Source: Pelagophyceae sp. CCMP2097
Taxonomy: Eukaryota > Sar > Pelagophyceae
NCBI GenBank assembly: GCA_026770575.1
Contig: MU657269.1
Span: 27,328-61,211 of the forward strand
Direction of reading: 5' to 3'
Length of the DNA: 33,884 nucleotides
Part shown: piece by piece, positions 27,562 to 33,884 of the stretch
Layout: every line of letters begins with the position of its first letter
Position numbering within the stretch: the first letter of the stretch is position 1
Position numbers and translations under genes: made by a program
Notes under the pieces: generated by a model
Seen by the model: only the letters and a program-made list of their open reading frames with translations
What the model was told of the DNA's origin: nothing
Databases searched by the model: none

Positions 27562-28518
27562 AGAGGCCCCCGTATCTCCCCGCGAAAGTCGTTTCCTCGT
27601 ATAGAGATCCCCGCCATGGACGCATCGTAGCGCGCGGCGGCGCAGCACTCGGTGGCGCGCGACGCGGCGGTAAAGCGCGAGATCAAGACTCGGGCTTGCC
27701 AAACAAAGCGGCTCCATCACGAACTCAGCGGCCTCAAACGGTCAGCCCCGTCTCCTCGCCGCTGTCGTCACGCGCGCCGCAGGTTCCAGTCGGAGCAGTT
27801 CCGCGCGCTCGCCGAGGAGCGGCGGAAAGGCGTCTGCGGCGACTGCGCGGCGTGAAGAGCGGCGGCGCGGCGTCTGCGACGCGTGCGCGGCGTGAAGGCG
27901 CACGTGAAGCGGCGCGCGCTGCGGCATCGAGGAGCTGCGGCGTGGAGCGTCCGGACACTCCGAGCTCCCCAAAGGCCGCCTTTTCCGCGGCCGCCTTCCG
28001 GCGCGCGCATCGCCGCCGCGTTCCGCTTTTCTGTCTGTCCCTTTTCGATCCTTTTGTGGGACCTCGTATTCTGTCTTAACGAGGCACTTCGCCGGCACGG
28101 CGGAAGAGCGCCAACAAGCGGGCGGCAGGGGCCGCGCGCGGTGCGGTCGCAAAATGGAGACGTAAGCTCGGGGGCGAGCGTGCGTGTCACCGCCGACCAG
28201 CCAAAGCCTCCAACGAAGGCGTCGGGCCCGCGTTGGATCGCGTGCTCCGCGCGTGCCAAGCGTGCGCGGCCGAGGCCATGCCCGGCCCTTTCCCGGCGCG
28301 TGCCAAACGGCAACCCGCAAACCCGATGGCTCCCACCGGACTGCGTCGGATGACTGCATTTGCGCCTGGCGCTCGATCCAGATGATTCACAGCCAGACGA
28401 AAAGTCAGATGACTTTTGAGTTGCATTGCGACGGGACCGTACGTTGCAGTTGGGGAGAGGTGCTGGAATACTTTCGGCTCTTTCGTCGTCTCGATAGTTT
28501 TCCAGGTCGCCAGGAGAG
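27562..28518. other. No clearly supported gene
   Basis: A short plus-strand frame at 27652-27855 (VKREIKTRACQTKRLHHELS) is protein-like but isolated. Overlapping frames on the minus strand look like GC artefacts. GCGGCGTCTGCG/GCGCGGCGTGAAG units repeat at 27826-27897. Confidence 0.35.
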
Positions 28519-29119
28519 ATGGCGGCCCTGGCCTTTGCGCTGTCGGCGCTGCCGGTGGCGCTGGCTCGTGGCGGGGACTGGAAGGCGGCGGAGCAGCCGC
28601 GTAACCTCGGCGACGCCGCTTCGCAGATTCTGGATGCGATCTTTGAAGCTTTTTTTCACCTCCAAGGAGTCCACCTCACAGTCGGCGCGCTCATCGCAGG
28701 CAACGTCGCCCTCGTCGTTCGCGCCCGCGTCCCCCTTTAACCGGCGACGGGCCGCGCGGGGCCGGGAAAAGAACGTGCCGGAGTTTTGGACGCGCCGCTA
28801 GCCCTGGCTCATTTCCAATGGCGGGAATTCCATGGCGGATTATTTCCATGGCGGGAATCTGGACCGCGCCCGGCATGCGCTAGACGCGCTTTCTTAGGTG
28901 CTCCTGCGCTGGCGCTCTGCGCATGCGGAGTCTGAGAAGGAGGCGTACCGCCTTACGCTCCTTAACCGCAAGACGCGCCACGACGACCACGACGTCGCTT
29001 CCCCGGTCCCGACGAGGAGGTCCCTGCAGGACCTCCAGGCCGACGGGCCGGCCAAGCTCCTCGTGAACAAGGCGCGCCTCTTTTTGAAACCGGAGACAGT
29101 CGAAACGTTTCTCTTTTGA
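28519..29119 (+). CDS. Small signal-peptide/membrane protein, uncharacterised
   Basis: Exon 1 (28519-28728) starts MAALAFALSALPVALARGGD, a typical signal peptide, and ends in a hydrophobic segment (VHLTVGALIAGNVALVV). Exon 2 (28898-29119, after ttcttag) gives a charged tail (VLLRWRSAHAESEKEAYRLT, then LVNKARLFLKPETVETFLF). The join is in phase, but the donor (gtcccc) is weak, so the exact exon 1 end is uncertain. About 143 residues. Topology would be a cleaved signal plus one membrane span with a cytosolic tail. Family not recognised. The next gene starts 45 bp downstream on the same strand. Confidence 0.5.
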
Positions 29120-29164
29120 CACGTCTCTTTGCACCCGTCAAGACGTCCCTATTAGGGCGGCGGC

Positions 29165-30183
29165 ATGAAGCGGCGCACTTCCGATCACAACTTCCAGGTC
29201 GACGAGCCCATCCCGCCGCCGTTCGACGCGCCGACGATGGAGGAAATCGCGGAGCGGCGGCGCGCGCGGCACGACGAGACGTACGCCATGTCGCCGTTGA
29301 ACGTACGTTTTTGCATCGAAAAGGCGACCCTTTCGAGGCGGGGGACGGCTTCTTTTAAAGCTCGCATGTCGAACAATCCACCCCCGAGGTTCCCAATTCG
29401 AAAAACCCGATTTCGAAAACGCACGTCGAACCCACGCTCTATCAGGTGCTCAACGACATGATCGCCGGGAACACGCGCTTCTGGACGGGCAAGGCGCACC
29501 GCCCGGAGCTCTCCGCGATGGAACGCCGGGCTTTGATTTTACAGCAAGCGCCGAAGGTGGCAATCGTCGGGTGCTCGGATTCTCGCGTCCCCATCGAAAT
29601 CGTCTTCGACCAGGGCTTGGGAGACGTCTTCGCCATCCGCGTCGCCGGCAACGCCGTCCGGCCGTTGGTTCCCGTTGGCGACGTGGAGTGGCTGTGGATC
29701 GACCCTGTACGCGCTTCTGTCGACTACGCTGTCCACCATCTCAAGTGTAAATTGGTCGTCGTCCTCGGCCACGAGGGCTGCGGCGCAGTCAAGGCGGCGC
29801 AGACGATGGACGCCGAGTCGCTGGCGAAAGAGACGCCGACGCTGCGCTCGTTTATCGGGGCCATGCAGGAGGACTTGAAGCTGGCGGCACCGGACATGTG
29901 CGTTTGTTTTGGCCTGTTGACCTGTTTTCGAAAAACACCTGTTTTCGAAAAACACGCGCTCGCCCCTCTTGCTAGGTCTTCGATCAAGGACACGCGCGCG
30001 CGGGAGCGCGAGGCGGTGGTGACGAACGCCAAGCTTCAGGCGAAACGTATCTTGGAGGACCCCCGGCTGGCCTCGAAAGCTGCGGAGGGCCAACTTCTGG
30101 TGGTTGGTGCTTTTTACGAGATTACCACCGGAATTGTCGAATTCCTCGACGTCCCCACAAACGCCCAGGGCCACGCCATCTAA
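29165..30183 (+). CDS. Beta-class carbonic anhydrase
   Basis: Catalyses reversible CO2 hydration to bicarbonate, relevant to algal carbon concentration and pH balance. Exons 29165-29302, 29446-29897 and 29976-30183 give ~265 residues. Intron 1: gtacgt...tatcag. Intron 2: gtgcgt...gctag, 78 nt, phase 2. Zinc ligands are visible: Cys89 in VGCSDSR, and His155 and Cys158 in VVVLGHEGCGAVKAA; Asp91-Arg93 form the catalytic dyad. IRVAGN is also present. A 17-residue insert (PLVPVGDVEWLWIDPVR) lies between RVAGN and SVDYAVHHL, where family members are usually shorter. The N-terminal ~45 residues are polar (MKRRTSDHNFQVDEPIPPPF), with no obvious signal or plastid peptide, so a cytosolic enzyme is the simplest reading. 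Confidence 0.9.
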
Positions 30184-30385
30184 GCAGAGACGCCGCGCGG
30201 GCCGCCCAACGCGGGCCGCGCACCACCGCAAACTACCACCGTCGTGCACCCCCGCAAACAAACCACGACCACATAAGCTGCCGCCGCATAAGCCGCGGCG
30301 CCCTTCAAGAGGACCCCCCGCACCACAAACGCCCCCTCGCGACGCTTCTTGCCGAGCTCTCCGCTTCGACGACTTTCGTCGACTC

Positions 30386-30400
30386 CTATATATAAATACC
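30386..30400 (+). promoter_or_regulatory. TATA-like sequence
   Basis: CTATATATAAATACC lies 200 bp 3' of the carbonic anhydrase stop and upstream of a minisatellite and a relic exon. It may be a leftover promoter of the relic gene, or chance. Confidence 0.25.
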
Positions 30401-30413
30401 TCCATGATCAAAA

Positions 30414-30595
30414 AAGGGCCTGCGCAAGGGCCGTGTGACAGGGACCTGTGTCACAGGGATTCCGTTCCAAGGACCTTGGCGCGGGGACCCTCTTGCCAGA
30501 GGGATGCCGTCAAAGGGACCTTGTCCGACAGGGACCTCATCAAGAGGGCCTCGGACGCTAGGGACCTCTTCAGAGGGCCTTGATAAGGAAACGAG
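30414..30595. repeat. AGGGACCT minisatellite
   Basis: Irregular 15-20 bp units around a CAGGGACCT/AGAGGGCC core, at least eight copies. Frames through it are artefacts. Confidence 0.65.
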
Positions 30596-30614
30596 GGCAC
30601 AACAAGGCGTGTAG

Positions 30615-30770
30615 GATTCCACGGCGGCGGCGCGCTCATCGGCTGTTCCGACGCAAACGACGGCTGTGGTCGAGGCCATCGCGGTGCACGGCGACGCGCC
30701 TGACTGGCGCGGCACGTGCGCCATCTGTCTCGACGTGCTTCCAGTCGGAGCCATGTTCCTTGATGAAGAA
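30615..30770 (+). pseudogene. Relic exon of a MYND-Sel1 family protein
   Basis: After an acceptor-like gtgtag the frame reads a linker (SSAVPTQTTAVVEAIAVHGD) then APDWRGTCAICLDVLPVG, the first half of a RING-like zinc site (CAICLD). It then degenerates into unrelated sequence. No MYND finger lies upstream and no Sel1 repeats downstream. The segment corresponds to the part apparently missing from the gene at 3225-4111, whose own middle begins at the second half of such a finger. Family membership is inferred from the motif and linker style. Confidence 0.45.
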
Positions 30771-31037
30771 TCATTAAAAGCCGCGCGTTCGATCCTCAGA
30801 GCTACAGAGGCCACGTTCCGGTCTCTCAGAGCCCGCCGCTCCCTCGCGAGCCGGCATCAAAGGCGACCACACGGACGACCGTCTTCGCGGTGTGCGCGTC
30901 CGCTTGGCGGCCGCAAACGCGGCGGTGCACGTCTCTTGAAGGCCTCGGGCATCGACTTCTCCCCGGCGAACAATTTTCCTTTTGAAAAGAGAGGCGCGCA
31001 GATAGGTGGTTCCATCCTCGGGCCGTCGGAGTTACAT

Positions 31038-31928
31038 TTATCGTGTTGTTTTATCGACGTAGCCCGGGCACGTCGACGGGTTGGGGTTGAGGAGTTGGAC
31101 GTGTCTATGGAACCTCAAGTCCCGCCCCTTGCCCAAGCTTTCGGAAATCCGCAATCGCTGCTGCGGCGTCAGGTGGTGCGAGTCGAGGAGGAGGACGTCG
31201 GCTACTGCGGATTTGACGGGATTTACTCTTCGAAGAAAATAGTTGTCCTCCACGCTGCCAATCAGCCCGTAATCAATCAACCTCTTCTCGTCTTCTAAAT
31301 GCACCCCAATCATGTTCGAGTCGTGGAAGTCGCGCACGACCAAGACCATGTCCTTGGGCGGGACGACGACCTGCGACTCGTCCGCCGCCCTTCTCGGAAC
31401 TTCGCCCTGCGACTTTTCCCGCTGGCGCCGCGAGATGAGCTCTTTAAAGTCGGATATGGTGAGCTCGGGGGAATCGACCTGCGACGGTTGGTGGCAAAAC
31501 GGGCGACGCGGCGAGAGGCCCTTTCACTAGGAGTCCTCTGTGGCCCCGGAAGCACGCGCGGGCCGCACGGCCACTCGCCCGGCGGCCCCTCGCCTCCGCC
31601 GTCGCCGCGCCTCGTGTGCCAACCCCCGGCGGTCCCCGCCAGCGTCCCCGACGCGGGTCTGGACCTCGACGTAAAGGGGCTCCCAGAGCGCCGCGTTGTC
31701 ATATTGCAGCCGAGACCGAGACACCTTAAATCGCATGGCCAGGGCCGCGACGCGGAAGGGCCGACGATGCCAGAGGCGCCCACGGACCGTGGCCGCCGCC
31801 GCCGCGACGCAGGACCAGGCGGGCTCCTCGCCGGCCGCAAAGGCCGGGCGCCGTCGCTGCGTCGACGGACCGCGATCGAACCCCAAAAAACGCCTGCGTT
31901 CTGTTTTTTTACCAATTGGGGGGGGCAC
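31038..31928 (-). CDS. Unrecognised gene, last exon well supported
   Basis: The final exon, 31038-31478, follows ccgtcgcag and encodes 146 residues of convincing protein: VDSPELTISDFKELISRRQR, DMVLVVRDFHDSNMIGVHLE, RLIDYGLIGSVEDNYFLRRV, ending CPGYVDKTTR. Upstream on the same strand (~31527-31928) a frame holds AMRFKVSRSRLQYDNAALWE then PLYVEVQ, reminiscent of the end of an F-box region, but the join to the last exon is unresolved. The 5' end of this frame runs into the inverted repeat of the neighbouring mobile element, so start and promoter are unclear. Function unknown. Confidence 0.5.
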
Positions 31929-32394
31929 AGTAGGGGCAAAATGCTCGCAAGTGGGTGGGTGGACCCTCCTTCCTGGTCCTCTATGATTTTGAAAGTGGGT
32001 GGGTACTCCCCCCTAAGAGGTCCCTTCGCTGGAATAGACGGAGACGACGACGACGCTGCCGACGGCGCCGCGGCGGCCGATGACGCGGCGACCGACGACG
32101 ACGCGGCCGGCGGCTACGCTGGGACACCCGCCGCCGATGCCCCTCCGCCACTCAAGCGTACGCGCCGCGAAGGTCTCCGGGCCCCGACGACGCGAACACA
32201 CCGCCTCGAGAGAGCCCACAGCTGTATCACCCGCTAGTTTACCGAGGCTAAAAAAGTGCGTGCCTCGATGGCTCGGCTCGTCAAGTGGGTGGGTACCCCC
32301 TCCTCAGAGGCCCTCCTGGGCTCGTAAAAGTGGGTGGGTCCCCCCTCCTAGTTGCCCCTACTGCTCCCCCCCACTTGGTAAAAAAACAGAACGC
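31896..32394. mobile_element. ~0.5-kb element with ~42-bp inverted ends and subterminal repeats
   Basis: The left end (31896-31938) begins GCGTTCTGTTTTTTTACCAA, followed by a G run, CAGTAGGGGCA. The right end (32353-32394) is its reverse complement with a few differences. Inside each end two AAGTGGGTGGGT units occur (near 31950, 31990, 32290 and 32330). The interior carries a plus-strand acidic run (GDDDDAADGAAAADDAATDD) followed by KRTRR. The structure fits a non-autonomous DNA transposon. No target-site duplication is clear. Confidence 0.7.
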
Positions 32395-32591
32395 TGGGTG
32401 GGGCTGCCCCACTGCGGCCAAGCGGCCAAGAGGGTACATTCTAAATTAAAGTGAATCCTCGAAAAATAAACGATCTTTCCGCGAAATCGAAAAATAAACC
32501 TCTCTCTTCATCTTTAAAAATCCAAATCTTTCCCCCCAAAAGTTCTAAAAAAACGTCCAAGTCGTGCGCACCGCGGAGCCTCGAGGGCGCG
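32395..32591 (+). promoter_or_regulatory. AT-rich region upstream of the USP gene
   Basis: Rich in A tracts, with a direct repeat of CGAAAAATAAAC (32460 and 32487). It is an abrupt composition change between the mobile element and the predicted start at 32592. Probable promoter/5' UTR. Confidence 0.4.
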
Positions 32592-33691
32592 ATGTCCGAG
32601 GCCGGTTCCAAGGCGGGTCAGCGTGTCGGCTCCGACGCGGGCCAGCCCGTTGGCGCGGCTCTCGGGGCTTCGGAGTGGAAGAACGTTGGCATGGGCTTGA
32701 GCAACCCAACTGGGAAAAGGTGCTTCGTCAATGACACGTCTGCCTCCAGCTCTACGCGCTTTCGAGCATGCATCGCAACTGGCTGCAGCTGGCCAGAGAC
32801 GGCATCTCCCTGCGGGTTTTCCACGTGGTGCAAAAGCTCTTCGCGCCCGAGGCGACTCGGATGCGGGCGCTCCGCAGAGTCCCCGGGGGCAAAACGGAGT
32901 ACGTCCTCGACGTGCCGGCCGCTTTACTGGGCGATTTTACTAATCTCGGAAATTACTCGGCTACGGCGCAGTGCGACCCGGACGATTTTAGCAGTGATTT
33001 GGCGGAGCGGCTGGCTGGAGTCATGCGCTACAAGGAGCGTGGAGCTTTTGGATTCGTGCGTGTGCAACGCTTTAAATCTTGCGATTGCGGCGGCAAGTTC
33101 TTTTTTGCCAAGTCGGGGGACCCGGAGACGGCTGTGGCAGAATTTGGGATCGAGTCGGGCGTCCGAGGATTTGGTGCCGCCGCCGGATTCCAGGAGCAGA
33201 TTGGCGCACTTGCCAGGCCCCACTTCAACGGCAACGCTCAGTTCACTTGCGAGGCCTGCGGCGAACTCGCGATGGAATGCGAGGTAATCGACGCGGAACA
33301 CTGCGTGATGATCAAGATACGGGTCGAATTGTTTGACCAGGTATCTACCGACCGCGCTGGATACGGACAGACTAACTTGAAGGCGCGCGCGTCGCCGAAG
33401 TTATCGCAGTTTATTTACGTTCCCGTTGCCGACGGCCGAGTGAAGCAATTCGCGCTCTTCTACGTTGTCATTGCCAGGCTTCACTGCGGCGAGACGCAAT
33501 TCGAGGGCCACTGGTATTCGTTCGGGATCGACTCGGACGTCGCGGCCAAGGGCGACCCCGAAGCGCCCGGGTGGCGCCGCTTCGACGACGAAAAGGTGGA
33601 GGACGTCGCGGTCTCGTACTTCGAGAACATGGACACCGAGACGGAGACGCCGTACCTGCTCTGGTACGTCCAGGTCCGCGGGGTCGCGTAG
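32592..33691 (+). CDS. Ubiquitin-specific protease (USP/UCH family), apparent frameshift
   Basis: USPs are cysteine proteases that remove ubiquitin. From ATG 32592 the Cys box reads GMGLSNPTGKRCFVND, with catalytic Cys at codon 32721-32723. The fold then continues in another frame (CLQLYALSSMHRNWLQLARD) from about 32741 to the stop at 33691. The finger region has CDC and CEAC pairs (FKSCDCGGKFFF, FTCEACGEL). The His box reads ARLHCGETQFEGHWYSFGID, with His at 33509-33511, then WRRFDDEKVEDVAV supplying the Asp, and YLLWYVQV. All catalytic elements are present. The shift between the two frames lies in the conserved CFVNxxLQ motif and cannot be an intron of reasonable length, so it is either an assembly error or a disabling indel. 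The start could also be upstream (ATG-like codon at 32451). Confidence 0.78.
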
Positions 33692-33884
33692 ACGGCGACG
33701 CGACTACGCCGCTGCAACCCGAGGGCACCGACGCCGCGGCGCGCCGCGCCCAAAGCGGCCCGCGCGCGGCTCTGCGACGTCGCGCTCTAAAGGCGGCGAG
33801 CCCTCGCGGACGCGTAATGAATCAATAGTGTAACCTCTGGCCTCCGCTCGGCCGCCGCGCGGAACGGGCCGGCACCGCCGCACC

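Overview
The window reads as nuclear DNA of a GC-rich, compact, intron-bearing microeukaryote, most likely a photosynthetic stramenopile such as a pelagophyte. The grounds are a split ADF/cofilin gene, a LOV flavoprotein, a MYND-finger/Sel1 protein, RAP and helicase-associated (HA) domain proteins, and many short introns with GTGCGT-type donors and TAG acceptors. The lineage is inferred from domain content, not shown. Most genes had to be assembled by joining phase-compatible exons by eye, so exon limits are predictions. Long unspliced frames in GC-rich DNA are mostly meaningless.

Layout, left to right. (1) 1-460: 3' end of a non-LTR retrotransposon with an (ATT)n tail. (2) 1936-3099 (-): six-exon ADF/cofilin gene, divergent from a MYND-Sel1 gene at 3225-4111 (+) that looks frameshifted. 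(3) 5141-5535: small inverted-repeat element. (4) 5992-7002 (+): LOV-domain protein. (5) 7344-10163 (-): intronless 939-residue RRM / 37-residue repeat / RAP / SAP protein carrying a 111-bp tandem repeat in its coding sequence. (6) 10712-12991 (-): what reads as one gene joining a sialyltransferase-like and a nucleotide-diphospho-sugar-transferase domain, with 34- and 44-nt introns. (7) 14249-15211 (-): HA-repeat protein, divergent from an unrecognised gene at 15395-16576 (+) interrupted by a 470-base assembly gap. (8) 16857-17441: element with perfect 22-bp inverted ends, abutting the first copy of a ~1.1-kb duplicated segment (17452-18541; second copy 22099-23165). Between the copies lies a six-exon orphan gene (18657-21112, -). 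(9) 24249-27561 (+): two-pass membrane protein whose 1.87-kb intron is largely a minisatellite. (10) 28519-29119 (+) and 29165-30183 (+): a small signal-peptide/membrane protein and a beta-carbonic anhydrase, 45 bp apart. (11) 30615-30770: relic exon of the MYND-Sel1 family. (12) 31038-31928 (-): unrecognised gene whose 5' end runs into a 0.5-kb element with ~42-bp inverted ends (31896-32394). (13) 32592-33691 (+): ubiquitin-specific protease with an apparent frameshift just after the catalytic cysteine box.

There is no operon-like pathway here; the neighbours are ordinary unrelated eukaryotic genes. The distinctive content is the fused glycosyltransferase gene, the RRM-repeat-RAP-SAP protein, very short introns, several uncatalogued inverted-repeat elements and abundant minisatellites, some intronic and some coding. 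I found no CRISPR array, tRNA or rRNA.
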